Source: Peribacillus deserti (GTDB lineage: Bacteria > Bacillota > Bacilli > Bacillales > DSM-1321). Taken from it: a DNA stretch of 64,000 nucleotides. The stretch lies in the NCBI RefSeq assembly GCF_002863585.1, contig NZ_PGUY01000048.1, positions 24,250 to 88,249 of the forward strand, given 5' to 3'. Positions 47,343 through 55,817 of the stretch are shown piece by piece. Position 1 is the stretch's first letter. Each line of letters begins with the position of its first letter. The position numbers were made by a program, and so were the translations under genes. The notes beneath the pieces were generated by a model. The model did no database searches and had not been told where the DNA came from. It was given only the letters and a program-made list of their open reading frames with translations.

Positions 47343-47888
47343 GGCTGTTGTAGTAAACTTGGTTGTTATTGAACAAGGGGGCTGATTGGAACGTGAGGAT
47401 GCTCGCTTTCCGCGGGGCGGGCGCTGAGCCTCCTCGGCTTCGCCTGTGGGGTCTCACCTGTCCTGCTGCTCCCGCACAGAAAAGCGGAAAGCGGTGCCTG
47501 CCCAACATATAAATATTAAAAGCTCAGTGTTAATCCCAATAGATATAAATTTGTAAACAAAGTGGCAGGCCGAGACCCGATAAAGAAGACTTGCTGACTG
47601 GCGAGCGAAAGCGAAGACAGAAGCTTAGTCGCAGCTTACCACGCTCGAACGCCACGTCCTGTGGCCACGCCTGGCTCGCACATCCTGTGCTTCGTGCTTT
47701 AGCCAAGCATAAGACGAGCCGGCTGTGGGGAGTGCTTTTCTCCCCATAGACGGATTGGCTTATGACTCGAGGGTCTCAGCTTGTAGCTGGATCATGGAGT
47801 CTCGCACCTTACGTTCCAATCAACCTGTTTAACATTGGGCAGGTCCACCAGTACTTATAAAAAAACAACAATCTTTTAGAGAAGAGCC
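47343..47888 (-). mobile_element. MITE-like element, copy 4, enlarged (8-bp target duplication TAAAGTTA)
   Basis: The left end is GGCTGTTGTAGTAAACTT and the right end is ATCTTTTAGAGAAGAGCC. Identical TAAAGTTA octamers lie at 47335-47342 and 47889-47896. The 546-bp body includes the common GATTGGAACGTGAGG block. It also has a GCATAAGACGAGC/GGCTTATGACTCGAGG foldback module and a segment with AGCGGAAAGCGGTGCCTGCC that it shares with copy 6. Confidence 0.9.
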
Positions 47889-47997
47889 TAAAGTTAAACC
47901 AATGTTATACAGAAAAGGCTGCCGGGACAAGCCCAAAAAGCCTTTCTGTATATCGCTAAATTACGCTGCAATCCTAGAAAATGCGTTTCAAATTCCT

Positions 47998-48159
47998 TTA
48001 ATCATTCCGGTTTTCCCGTTTATCTTCACCCTTATCATGGGCGACTTGGAGTGTTTCATATAATTTTGAAGCATTCATGTCACCTGTCAGTTCCGTTCCG
48101 AACTCTTCCCTTATACCTGATAAGTCGGTTTTTTTTTGGTAACGGATATGCTTTTCCAC
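47998..48159 (-). CDS. Small acidic protein with EFGTEL motif (possible spore protein)
   Basis: 53 aa from a GTG at 48159 that overlaps the upstream stop as TAGTG. It begins MEKHIRYQKKTDLSG and contains REEFGTELTGDMNASKLYET. The EFGTE stretch resembles the protease-cleavage sites of gamma-type small acid-soluble spore proteins, but the rest does not match any I know. It is probably translated by coupling to the 48159-48320 ORF. Alternatively the two ORFs are a single frameshifted gene. The function is not assigned. Confidence 0.4.
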   Translation of the reverse strand: MEKHIRYQKKTDLSGIREEFGTELTGDMNASKLYETLQVAHDKGEDKRENRND

Positions 48160-48320
48160 TATGCTCTGCCCTTTCTGCCCTGTTTTGAATTTCGGTTTGC
48201 GCCCTTCATAGGATTCTCTCCATGGGCGTATTCGGTTGAAAACTCTGTTTCCTCAAGGTTTTTCTTTGGGGTTTTGCTCGTTTTAACTGCTGCATCGTAT
48301 TCCGCTTTTCGTTTTGGCAT
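48159..48320 (-). CDS. Small basic protein with TEFSTEY motif (possible spore protein)
   Basis: 53 aa. AGGAGGG lies six bases before the ATG on the minus strand. It is lysine/arginine-rich (MPKRKAEYDAAVKTSKTPKK) with ETEFSTEYAHGENPMKG in the middle. TEFSTEY is close to the Thr/Glu-Phe-Ala-Ser-Glu-Phe site cut by the germination protease in SASPs. Size, composition and lack of membrane segments fit a minor spore protein, but this is inference. It is divergent from glcD. Confidence 0.5.
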   Translation of the reverse strand: MPKRKAEYDAAVKTSKTPKKNLEETEFSTEYAHGENPMKGANRNSKQGRKGRA

Positions 48321-48496
48321 TCAAATCCCTCCTTATCTTATGATGACTCGAAATGCCTCTTTGCTATTCTTGCTAAAATCTGGACGTAAGGTTGAAATAT
48401 AATTTCATTAATTATATGTTTTTTTGTATAAAATCACTTCAAACTCAAGAATATTTTGTATAATTGAGTAAATGAATGCTTTAACGGAGGATGTTT

Positions 48497-49909
48497 ATGC
48501 TGTCAACTGAAATCAAAAAAAGAATTACTTCTGTTGTAGGGCATGAGAATTTTGATGATTCAAAAGCGGGCTGCCTTGTCTATTCCTATGACGCCACTCC
48601 TCAATTCCAAGCCCTGCCTGATGCCGTAGTGAGTCCGAGGAATACCGCCGAAATAGCAGGCATTCTAAAAATCTGCTATGAATATAAAATCCCTGTTGTG
48701 CCAAGAGGTTCAGGAACCAATCTATGTGCAGGAACATGTCCGACGCAAGGCGGAATTGTCCTATTGTTTAAGCATATGAATCAAGTCCTGGAAATTGACG
48801 AGGAAAATCTTACGGCAACTGTACAGCCGGGTGTAATAACTCAGGACTTAATTCGTGCGGTAGAACAAAAAAGCCTCTTTTATCCCCCTGATCCCAGTTC
48901 CATGAAGATTTCAACCATCGGCGGAAATATCAATGAAAATTCCGGTGGTTTAAGAGGACTGAAATACGGTGTCACCCGGGATTATGTAATGGCACTCGAA
49001 ATCGTTCTTCCAAATGGAGATATCATCCGTACTGGCGGGAAATTGGCTAAGGATGTTGCGGGCTATGATCTGACCAGGCTTTTTGTCGGATCTGAAGGCA
49101 CCCTTGGAATCATTACCGAAGCTACTTTGAAATTAATACCAATGCCTGAAACAAAGAAAACCATGCTTGCTCTTTATCAAAATCTTGAAGCTGCTGCACA
49201 AACGGTATCAAACATTATTGCACATAAAATTATTCCTGCCACCCTTGAATTTCTGGATCAGCCCACATTGGAAGCAGTTGAGGAATTTGCGAGAGTCGGT
49301 CTTCCTACCAATGTAAAGGCTGTATTACTAATTGAGCAGGACGGCTCCCCGGAGCTGGTGGAGAAGCATATGCTAAAGATAGCAGAAATATGCAGACAGA
49401 ACGAGGCTGTCTCAGTACAAACAGCTGGTAATGACTCTGAAGCCGAAGCGCTGATGACAGCCCGCCGAGCGGCCTTGTCCGCTCTCGCGCGGCTGAAACC
49501 AACAACCATCCTGGAAGATGCAACCGTTCCCCGGTCTGAGATTGCGAACATGGTAAAAGCGATTAATGAGATAGCGGATAAATACAAGGTAAAGATATGT
49601 ACATTTGGCCACGCTGGGGATGGCAACCTCCACCCCACATGCCCGACAGATTCAAGAAATTCAGAGGAGATCGAACGGGTTGAACAAGCCTTTGCTGAGA
49701 TTTTTGAAAAAGCCGTAGCACTTGGAGGAACCATAACCGGAGAGCATGGAGTCGGTGAAATGAAGGCACCATATCTGGAGTTAAAGCTTGGCTCCGCTGG
49801 GATTGAGGCCATGAAAGCAATCAAGCATTCCTTCGATCCTCATAACATTATGAACCCTGGAAAAATATTTGCTAAAGAATCCAGAAAACGTGTGGTGATA
49901 TCAAATTGA
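48497..49909 (+). CDS. glcD: Glycolate oxidase subunit GlcD (FAD-linked)
   Basis: 470 aa from the ATG at 48497 (CGGAGG six bases upstream; an ATG at 48491 is inside the spacer). FAD_binding_4 PP-loop (VVPRGSGTNLCAGTCPTQGG) and YPPDPSSMKISTIGGNINENSGG, then the FAD-oxidase C domain ending in GTITGEHGVGEMKAPYL. It oxidises glycolate, or a related 2-hydroxyacid such as D-lactate, and passes electrons to GlcF. The stop overlaps the glcF start (TTGA). Confidence 0.88.
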   Translation: MLSTEIKKRITSVVGHENFDDSKAGCLVYSYDATPQFQALPDAVVSPRNTAEIAGILKICYEYKIPVVPRGSGTNLCAGTCPTQGGIVLLFKHMNQVLEIDEENLTATVQPGVITQDLIRAVEQKSLFYPPDPSSMKISTIGGNINENSGGLRGLKYGVTRDYVMALEIVLPNGDIIRTGGKLAKDVAGYDLTRLFVGSEGTLGIITEATLKLIPMPETKKTMLALYQNLEAAAQTVSNIIAHKIIPATLEFLDQPTLEAVEEFARVGLPTNVKAVLLIEQDGSPELVEKHMLKIAEICRQNEAVSVQTAGNDSEAEALMTARRAALSALARLKPTTILEDATVPRSEIANMVKAINEIADKYKVKICTFGHAGDGNLHPTCPTDSRNSEEIERVEQAFAEIFEKAVALGGTITGEHGVGEMKAPYLELKLGSAGIEAMKAIKHSFDPHNIMNPGKIFAKESRKRVVISN

Positions 49910-51237
49910 GTGCAATCGATGAGAAACTGGCCATTCAGGCAGGATTTAGGGAAAGGCTGGACGAAAATGAACTGCTAAACTGTATGAGATGCGGCTTCTG
50001 CCTTCCCTCCTGCCCCACATATATTGCCTCCGGCTATGATGAGGCACAGTCTCCCCGGGGCCGGATAGCTTTGATGAAGGCGGTCAGAGACGGAATGATT
50101 GAATGGGATGCTGATGTTGACCGGTCCCTAAGCTTGTGCCTGGGCTGTAGAGCGTGTGAACCTGTATGCCCTGCCGGTGTAAGCTATGGACATCTTCTGG
50201 AAGATGCCCGCGATATTATCCAGCAGAACAAACGCACTTCATTGCCGGAACAAGCCGTTCGCAGAACGATCTTTCAAGGCTTATTCCCACATCAGGACCG
50301 AATGCGGTCAGCAGCCGGGCTATTGGGTTTTTATCAGAAATCCGGTCTGCAGACAATCGTTCGTAAAGTAGGATTTATGAAACTGTTTCCTGGCCATCTC
50401 GCCTCTATGGAAACGATTCTGCCGCCCGTCCCTTCCAAAAGGGACATGAACAACCGGCCTGAGTCTCTTCAGCCTATTGGGAAAAAGACCGCACGCGTCG
50501 GCTTCTTCAGTGGGTGCTTGATGGATACTTTGTTTCTTGAAACGAATAATTCTACACTAAAGTTACTGCAGCTAGCTGGATGTGAAATTGTTATTCCCAA
50601 GAATCAGTCCTGCTGCGGCGCTTTACATGGCCATAGCGGCGAAAAACAAGGATCAATAGACCTAGCAAAAAGAAATATTCAGGCTTTTGAAGATTTAGCC
50701 GTGGATTATATCATCACAAATGCTGGCGGATGCGGGGCCTACCTAATAGATTATAATCATTTATTATCCAACGAACCCCTGTGGGCGGAGCGTGCAAGAC
50801 AGTTCTCTGATAAAATAAAAGATCTCTCAGAGATTTTGGTGGAATTGAATTTTCATCAAAGAACTGAATTCCAGCTCACTCCACAGATTGTGACATATCA
50901 GGATTCATGTCATTTGAAAAATGTAATGGATACAGCTCAGGCACCAAGACTTCTACTAAGCCATATAAGTGGAATTACTTATCGTGAAATGAAGGATGCG
51001 GGAAGCTGCTGCGGATCGGCAGGCATTTATAACATCGTAGAACCTGCCATGTCCATGAAAATATTGGACACTAAAATGAAACATACTAAAGCTTCTTCCG
51101 CAGATACAGTAGTCACGGCCAATCCCGGATGCCTTCTCCAGATGAAGCTTGGCATCGAAAGAGAAGGAATGTCTGAACGGGTCAGAGCTGTACATATTGC
51201 CGACCTGTTATTAGAGGCGATACAGTGGGACAATTGA
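49906..51237 (+). CDS. glcF: Glycolate oxidase iron-sulfur subunit GlcF
   Basis: 443 aa from a TTG at 49906, the only in-frame start before the first cluster motif. Two 4Fe-4S motifs are CMRCGFCLPSCP and CLGCRACEPVCP. Two CCG domains are QSCCGALHGHSGE and GSCCGSAGIYN. It transfers electrons from GlcD to the membrane quinone pool. In Bacillus GlcF and GlcD act without a separate GlcE. The operon is only these two genes. Confidence 0.88.
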   Translation: MSAIDEKLAIQAGFRERLDENELLNCMRCGFCLPSCPTYIASGYDEAQSPRGRIALMKAVRDGMIEWDADVDRSLSLCLGCRACEPVCPAGVSYGHLLEDARDIIQQNKRTSLPEQAVRRTIFQGLFPHQDRMRSAAGLLGFYQKSGLQTIVRKVGFMKLFPGHLASMETILPPVPSKRDMNNRPESLQPIGKKTARVGFFSGCLMDTLFLETNNSTLKLLQLAGCEIVIPKNQSCCGALHGHSGEKQGSIDLAKRNIQAFEDLAVDYIITNAGGCGAYLIDYNHLLSNEPLWAERARQFSDKIKDLSEILVELNFHQRTEFQLTPQIVTYQDSCHLKNVMDTAQAPRLLLSHISGITYREMKDAGSCCGSAGIYNIVEPAMSMKILDTKMKHTKASSADTVVTANPGCLLQMKLGIEREGMSERVRAVHIADLLLEAIQWDN

Positions 51238-51436
51238 CTTAAATCACTTCCAGTTCTAAGTCTTTTTCCACTGATTTCATTCATCACCTAAATATTGTTT
51301 TAATGGTCTGCATCTAAAACATTTTCCTTTATAAACCTAGTATCTGAATCAAAATAAGAATCATACTCCGTATGTTGGGGTGCATGTCTGTCAATCAAAT
51401 AAAAGGTAATTTCGCCAGCAGAATGGCAAGCTAAAC

Positions 51437-51466
51437 TAAATAATTAGTCCACTCTTGTCAATACTA
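51437..51466 (+). promoter_or_regulatory. Candidate sigma-G promoter of sspD
   Basis: TAAATA (51437-51442) and CAATACTA (51459-51466) are separated by 16 bp and resemble the forespore consensus (TGAATA, CATACTA). The location 48 bp upstream of a SASP gene fits. Confidence 0.45.
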
Positions 51467-51513
51467 TATGTACAGAGAGCTTTTCTCTGATGCTTTTTAA
51501 TGGAGGTAAAACC

Positions 51514-51705
51514 ATGCCAAGTAGAAACTCTTTGCTAGTACCTGGTGTTGAACAATTTTTAGACCAGTATAAATATGAAATCGCACAAGAATTTGGTGTA
51601 CAGCTAGGTGCTGAAACCGTGTCACGTGGTAACGGATCTGTTGGTGGAGAAATCACAAAACGTCTTGTTGCACAGGCACAATCCCAGCTTCGCGGTGATC
51701 TGTAA
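51514..51705 (+). CDS. sspD: Alpha/beta-type small acid-soluble spore protein
   Basis: 63 aa from the ATG at 51514 (GGAGG seven bases upstream). It contains [19 protein letters not shown] (germination-protease site plus DNA-binding segment 1) and [19 protein letters not shown] (segment 2), both diagnostic. It coats and protects spore DNA in the A-form. In B. subtilis sspD lies beside rsgI and sigI, as here, so this is the likely orthologue. Confidence 0.92.
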   Translation: MPSRNSLLVPGVEQFLDQYKYEIAQEFGVQLGAETVSRGNGSVGGEITKRLVAQAQSQLRGDL

Positions 51706-51781
51706 AAAAACTGAATATACATGGACTTCCATATAAATGTCAGGTTTTTATTAAACTTGAGCGATTTTAGCTGTATATCTA

Positions 51782-51818
51782 AAAAACTCCCTGATGCTGC
51801 AGGCATAGGGAGTTTTTC
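51782..51818. terminator. Bidirectional terminator between sspD and rsgI
   Basis: AAAAACTCCCT (51782-51792) pairs with AGGGAGTTTTT (51807-51817), with T on both strands. Confidence 0.88.
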
Positions 51819-51822
51819 TAAA

Positions 51823-53016
51823 TTAATGATTTTTATTTTTAGAAGTCTTGCTTTCCTTTTGTTTTTTCACCACAGAATTACTGGGGTTCCCGCCAGCCTG
51901 TTTATTTCGTTTAACTTCCTTTTGCATTTGTTTTTTTTTAGCACTAGCGAGGGTTGGTGTTTCCCTCTTTCTGTTCGAATGCTGTATTTTCTTTTTGCTC
52001 TTCTTTTCAGCTGAATCATTTCGGCTGGAATCATTCTGACTTTTTTTAGGGCTGGCTTGTCCCTGCTTCTTGGCATCCTTTACAACCTTGCCTTTTGCTG
52101 GCCGCTGGGAACTTGCCGGATGTATAGGTTTCTTACCCTTCGAAGGAGTTAACGTACTTTTTGATACCGGTTTTTTGCTTTGTGTATCCCAGCCAGGCAG
52201 ATTTGAATTTTTTTGTTTCGGTTTGTCAGGCAGCTGTTTATTCTGTTTTTTTACAGGTGCTGGTTTAATAAGCTTTTTAGATTCCACGTTTTTATCTTTT
52301 TGATCATGAGATTTAATGGTCTTTTTAGAATCTGATTTTTTGTATTTCTTTTCTTGAGCTTTTACATATTTCCCTGTTGAAATGCCCTTTTTAACAGCCT
52401 TTTCCCGGTCTGCCGGAGACGCTTTTACCATGGTGATCTGGGTGCCGGGGTTATGCTCTCTTATTTGCGCGGCATTCAATGCTTTATCCAGCTTGCTGTC
52501 CATTTCGCGCTTATTATCTTTCATGATCACGGTTGATACCACAATTTCCTTTTGTAATGCGAGGTACCCTGTTTTTTTGCTTTCATTTATAATTTTATTG
52601 GTTACCCGCCCCACACTTTCCTTTTTCCAATCCGTAATCTTTTTTAATATCCTGTTGCCCTCTTCATTCAGACCCTGAATATCTATAACTTGTAGCTTGT
52701 CGTTTAGTCCAAGCTCAAGGCTGGGATTGATATCAATGGTCATATAAGCTGAGGCTTTTTCTGAAAAAAACATTGGCAGTATGCTCAGAATAAGCAAAAA
52801 GGCAGCTGCAGCAGTAAGAAGTACTGAATTCCTGCCAAAAAATCCGGGCATTACTTTTTGCTTTTTCAATCCGTCCATGCTTTCAGCAGGAATAAAGGAA
52901 AGCTCTTCCCCGATAAAATATTCCTTCTGCTGCTTTTGGGCTTTTAAATATTGGCCATCAGGGGTTAACAATGTTATAAAGTCACTGCCGACATCTAAAA
53001 TAATGCCCTTCATCAT
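51823..53016 (-). CDS. rsgI: Anti-sigma-I factor RsgI
   Basis: 397 aa. The N-terminal cytoplasmic RsgI_N domain (MKGIILDVGSDFITLLTPDG, about 1-55) binds SigI. One membrane helix (about 65-85) and an extracellular beta-domain (AYMTIDINPSLELGLNDKLQ) follow, then a long Lys/Ser/Pro/Gln-rich tail (about 220-397) likely threaded in the cell wall. B. subtilis RsgI has the same plan. The sigI stop overlaps its start by 4 bp, so the pair is made together. Confidence 0.92.
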   Translation of the reverse strand: MMKGIILDVGSDFITLLTPDGQYLKAQKQQKEYFIGEELSFIPAESMDGLKKQKVMPGFFGRNSVLLTAAAAFLLILSILPMFFSEKASAYMTIDINPSLELGLNDKLQVIDIQGLNEEGNRILKKITDWKKESVGRVTNKIINESKKTGYLALQKEIVVSTVIMKDNKREMDSKLDKALNAAQIREHNPGTQITMVKASPADREKAVKKGISTGKYVKAQEKKYKKSDSKKTIKSHDQKDKNVESKKLIKPAPVKKQNKQLPDKPKQKNSNLPGWDTQSKKPVSKSTLTPSKGKKPIHPASSQRPAKGKVVKDAKKQGQASPKKSQNDSSRNDSAEKKSKKKIQHSNRKRETPTLASAKKKQMQKEVKRNKQAGGNPSNSVVKKQKESKTSKNKNH

Positions 53017-53765
53017 TCCTCCAGCACCCCTTTGATATAATCTTTCATAAACACATAATCTCCTGACAAAATGAGCGTTATTGAAATGATATATTTCCTG
53101 TTCCGTTCAAGTGTTTTTCTGCTGACCGAAACGATATCTTCAAGCTGCTTGATTGGCAGCCGCTTTTTCTCTTTTAGTAGAGCTGTTAATTCAGGATCAG
53201 AAGCGATTTGTTCCGCAATGGCGATGGCGGATTTTCTAGCATCTGTGTGCTTAGGGCTCACTGAAGCTAAATCAGCAAAATCGACATCATACTCATTTAA
53301 TTCTTCACGGAATCGAATAATTTCATCTCTTCTTTTTTCAGCCTCTTGCTTAAGATGATATTCGTTCAAAGATTTTTCCGTCTCCAGATAATGCTCTCGT
53401 TCCTCTTTTTCATCGTTACTGGAAAGATCAACAACCAGGTGCCGCTCTTTAGACTGACTCCTTAGATAGTCTATGATTCTCCTCTTGATCAATGTGTCTG
53501 CAAATGCAAGCAGGGAACGTCCTTTTTCCGGGCTGTATTTTTCAATTGCTTCATTGAATGCTATAAGACCAATGCTAAATTCATCATCAGATTGGTTAAT
53601 GTACCGTTTGCATACAGACGAAACTGTTTTAGCAATAAACGGCTTAAAGCTCTCGATTAACTCATTGCGCAGGGACTGGTCTCCCTCTTGAATTCTAGAA
53701 ATAGTCTCGTCTAAAGAACGCTTTCTCTTAAATGCTGTAAATAATAAACTTAGCATCAGTCTCAC
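53013..53765 (-). CDS. sigI: RNA polymerase sigma factor SigI
   Basis: 250 aa. It includes PFIAKTVSSVCKRYINQSDDEFSIGLIAFNEAIEKY, almost identical to my memory of the B. subtilis protein, and the SigI-specific C-terminal helix-turn-helix (RLPIKQLEDIVSVSRKTLERNRKYIIS). It directs heat- and cell-wall-stress genes. The start may be the GTG at 53765 (matching the family N-terminus) or the ATG at 53756 behind GGGGGTG. A TATAAT sits about 35 bp upstream on the minus strand. Confidence 0.94.
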   Translation of the reverse strand: MRLMLSLLFTAFKRKRSLDETISRIQEGDQSLRNELIESFKPFIAKTVSSVCKRYINQSDDEFSIGLIAFNEAIEKYSPEKGRSLLAFADTLIKRRIIDYLRSQSKERHLVVDLSSNDEKEEREHYLETEKSLNEYHLKQEAEKRRDEIIRFREELNEYDVDFADLASVSPKHTDARKSAIAIAEQIASDPELTALLKEKKRLPIKQLEDIVSVSRKTLERNRKYIISITLILSGDYVFMKDYIKGVLEE

Positions 53766-53829
53766 ACCCCCATCCTACACCGAACATTATATCATAGAGT
53801 ACAATATTACATTCTAAGGATAGGCAGAA

Positions 53830-53862
53830 TGAAAAGATAGTCCTTTTAGGACTATCTTTTCG
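53830..53862 (-). terminator. Hairpin terminator downstream of the DUF5667 gene
   Basis: AAAAGATAGTCC (53832-53843) pairs perfectly with GGACTATCTTTT (53849-53860). Confidence 0.7.
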
Positions 53863-53882
53863 AAACAATCAGTAAGAGTCTA

Positions 53883-55019
53883 TTACTTTTGTTTTCCCTG
53901 GCCCTTGTTTTCTTTTATGTGTTTAGGAGCTGTTTGTTTGACTGCCTTCTGTTTCTGCTTTAATTCTTGTTTCAATTGTTTGTATTCTTGTCTGGCAGCT
54001 TTTTGTTTTGCTTTGAACTCTGCTTTTACTGCTTTGGCTTCAACTTTTACTTGCTGCTTAGCCGTATTAACGTTTGATTTGGCTTTTACCGGTGCAGCAG
54101 GCTTAGCTGTTTTTGTTGGTTTTACAGGTTTAGAAGGTTTAATAGCCAACTTTTCTTTATCTACTGTTTGGACTTGGGGAACTGGTGCAGCTGGTGTAGT
54201 TTTCTCTGACTGTGTAACAGGCTCCATCGCTGTTCCTGCCGTTTTCGCAGCCGCCACATCCTGCTGGCCTTCTGTTTCCTTCTTTTCAGTCTTTTTGTTC
54301 ACTGCTTCCAGCTTCTTTAATTTTTCCGCCAAGCGGTCATATGTTTTATCGATATTTTTCTGAAGTGCTGCCTTAGCAGTTGGATTTTCAACTTTGTCCA
54401 AGGCTGCTTTTAACGCAATAATATTTTGGGGAAGCGTTTCGGATTCTTTGTAAGAGCCCGTTGTTTGATCAACTTTTGTTTCCATTTTTTCCGCATCCGC
54501 AGTGCCTGCTTTATTCTCAGTCTTTTCTTCGGGTTTAACTTGAACTGCATCCTTTTCTTTATCTATAAGTTCGTCCGAGTTTTCCATATCCTCAATAGCT
54601 TTTTTTATCGTTTTAATTGCTTTTGCCTGCTCTCCTTCTGCAAATAATGCTTCTGCCTCTGCCAGTCTTTTAGCCGCATATCGTGATAAAAGTTCTGCTT
54701 CTTTTTCATTATTTACGGTTAATGCCAGCTTGATTTTCTCTAATGCTATTTTTGTGAAGTAGAAAAAATCTCCTGGAAGTAAACCAGTCTCTTCGTCCTT
54801 TTGTTGAACATTTTCAGTTTCAGCCACATGATTTGCATTGATTTTCTGCAAATCTACCGTTTCGAATTCTCTCGATTGCCCATTCTTCTCATCCGCATGA
54901 ACAAGAGTTCCTGATAACCCTATTGAACTAGTTAGGACAAGCGCTAATGCTGCTTTGGCCAGCTTTTGTGTATTCCTTACATTTTTAGCTGATTTTTTCT
55001 GCAATCTCAAACACCCCAT
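53883..55019 (-). CDS. Secreted DUF5667 domain protein
   Basis: 378 aa. A basic N-terminus and signal peptide (LAKAALALVLTSSIGLSGTLVHA) are followed by a DUF5667-type domain (GLLPGDFFYFTKIALEKIKL, ALTVNNEKEAELLSRYAAKR, AEAEALFAEGE). A long Lys/Ala/Pro/Gln-rich low-complexity tail resembles wall-associated regions. Start: the ATG at 55019 has a weak site. A TTG at 55004 with GGGGTG is an alternative. It is directly upstream of sigI and preceded by a sigma-I-like promoter, so it may belong to the SigI regulon. Function is unknown. Confidence 0.82.
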   Translation of the reverse strand: MGCLRLQKKSAKNVRNTQKLAKAALALVLTSSIGLSGTLVHADEKNGQSREFETVDLQKINANHVAETENVQQKDEETGLLPGDFFYFTKIALEKIKLALTVNNEKEAELLSRYAAKRLAEAEALFAEGEQAKAIKTIKKAIEDMENSDELIDKEKDAVQVKPEEKTENKAGTADAEKMETKVDQTTGSYKESETLPQNIIALKAALDKVENPTAKAALQKNIDKTYDRLAEKLKKLEAVNKKTEKKETEGQQDVAAAKTAGTAMEPVTQSEKTTPAAPVPQVQTVDKEKLAIKPSKPVKPTKTAKPAAPVKAKSNVNTAKQQVKVEAKAVKAEFKAKQKAARQEYKQLKQELKQKQKAVKQTAPKHIKENKGQGKQK

Positions 55020-55054
55020 AATTTTTCTATGTATTTTGAACGTTCACAAAATCA

Positions 55055-55084
55055 ATTCGGAGCTTTTTGTTTATTTAAGGGGGT
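55055..55084 (-). promoter_or_regulatory. Candidate sigma-I promoter of the DUF5667 gene
   Basis: On the minus strand ACCCCC (complement of 55079-55084) and CGAA (complement of 55056-55059) are 19 bp apart, matching my memory of the sigma-I consensus (ACCCCC...CGAA). The start codon is 36 bp downstream. Confidence 0.5.
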
Positions 55085-55116
55085 TACTGCAAAAAAAATT
55101 CCTGCTCTTTTTTTCT

Positions 55117-55340
55117 GGCTGTTTTCGTAAACTTTCTTGTTATTGAACCAGGGGAGTTGATTGGAACGTGAGGATGCTTGCTTTCCGCGGGGCGGTCGGT
55201 GAGCCTCGGCTTCGCCTGTAGGGTCTCACCTGTCCCGCTGCTCCCGCAGGAGTCTCGCACCTTACGTTCCAATCAACCTGTTTAACAATAGGATTGGTTC
55301 ACCGAACCATTAAAAAACAACAATCTTTTAGAAAAGAGCC
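55117..55340 (-). mobile_element. MITE-like element, copy 5 (target duplication TTTTTTCT/TTTTTTAT)
   Basis: A 224-bp compact copy. Ends are GGCTGTTTTCGTAAACTTT and ATCTTTTAGAAAAGAGCC. The flanking octamers at 55109-55116 and 55341-55348 match at 7 of 8 positions. It lies about 30 bp upstream of the candidate sigma-I promoter of the DUF5667 gene. Confidence 0.85.
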
Positions 55341-55371
55341 TTTTTTATTTAGGATGTTTTTAGATTTGTAC

Positions 55372-55411
55372 AAAAAAATAGGTTCCTCTCCATCCTTGAA
55401 GAGAAACCTAC
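55372..55411 (-). terminator. Terminator of the 39-aa gene
   Basis: TAGGTTCCTCTC (55379-55390) pairs with GAGAAACCTA (55401-55410). Seven T follow on the minus strand. It is one base past the stop codon of the small gene. Confidence 0.85.
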
Positions 55412-55531
55412 TTACCAGTCTAAAGTTTTTTCCAGCAAAGTATCTATATCTATCGTATATACATTCAAGTCTTTTGTCTCAAGATCTGCATTTGTTGCTT
55501 CCAGCAGCTGATCTATATCAATCATGTGCAA
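55412..55531 (-). CDS. Small acidic 39-aa protein
   Basis: Starts with TTG at 55531, nine bases after AGGAGG. The ATG two codons later is farther from the site. The product has MIDIDQLLEATNADLETKDL and ends DTLLEKTLDW, strongly acidic with a heptad-like leucine pattern and two IDID repeats. The perfect ribosome site and a strong terminator directly after the stop make it a convincing monocistronic small gene. The family is unknown. Confidence 0.65.
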   Translation of the reverse strand: MHMIDIDQLLEATNADLETKDLNVYTIDIDTLLEKTLDW

Positions 55532-55709
55532 TTTATCGCACCTCCTGGTATCTTTCTTTAAAATAGTATTCGAACAGAATGATTACTTTTTGGGGGTGCT
55601 GAAATAAAAATTCCATTTTTGCACCTTCTTTCTTGATTGTCCATCTCATTACAAGTAATTACTTTACAAAAAAACTATCAATATATATTATTCAACTATA
55701 AAATATTAA

Positions 55710-55759
55710 TAGACAGGAAAGTTATTTGTTTGATAATATTTCGTTGTAAGCGTTTACTT
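55710..55759 (+). promoter_or_regulatory. Promoter and cre site of the amino-acid permease gene
   Basis: TAGACA (55710-55715) and GATAAT (55732-55737) are 16 bp apart. TTGTAAGCGTTTACTT (55744-55759) matches the CcpA cre consensus (TGNAANCGNTNNCA-like) and would sit at or just past the transcription start, a repressing position. Confidence 0.65.
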
Positions 55760-55817
55760 TATTTATTTCAAAATAATTTCTTATGAAAAAAAGAAGAAAC
55801 AGCGAGAGGAGAAAGTT

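Noticed and set aside
48321..48400. Sporulation promoter (CATCATA / CATAAGATA) for the small basic protein
   Set aside because: These -10-like strings lie directly against the ribosome site, so a transcript from them would start inside it.
55294..55566. Plus-strand 90-aa ORF
   Set aside because: It begins inside MITE copy 5 and is antisense to the 39-aa gene with better signals.
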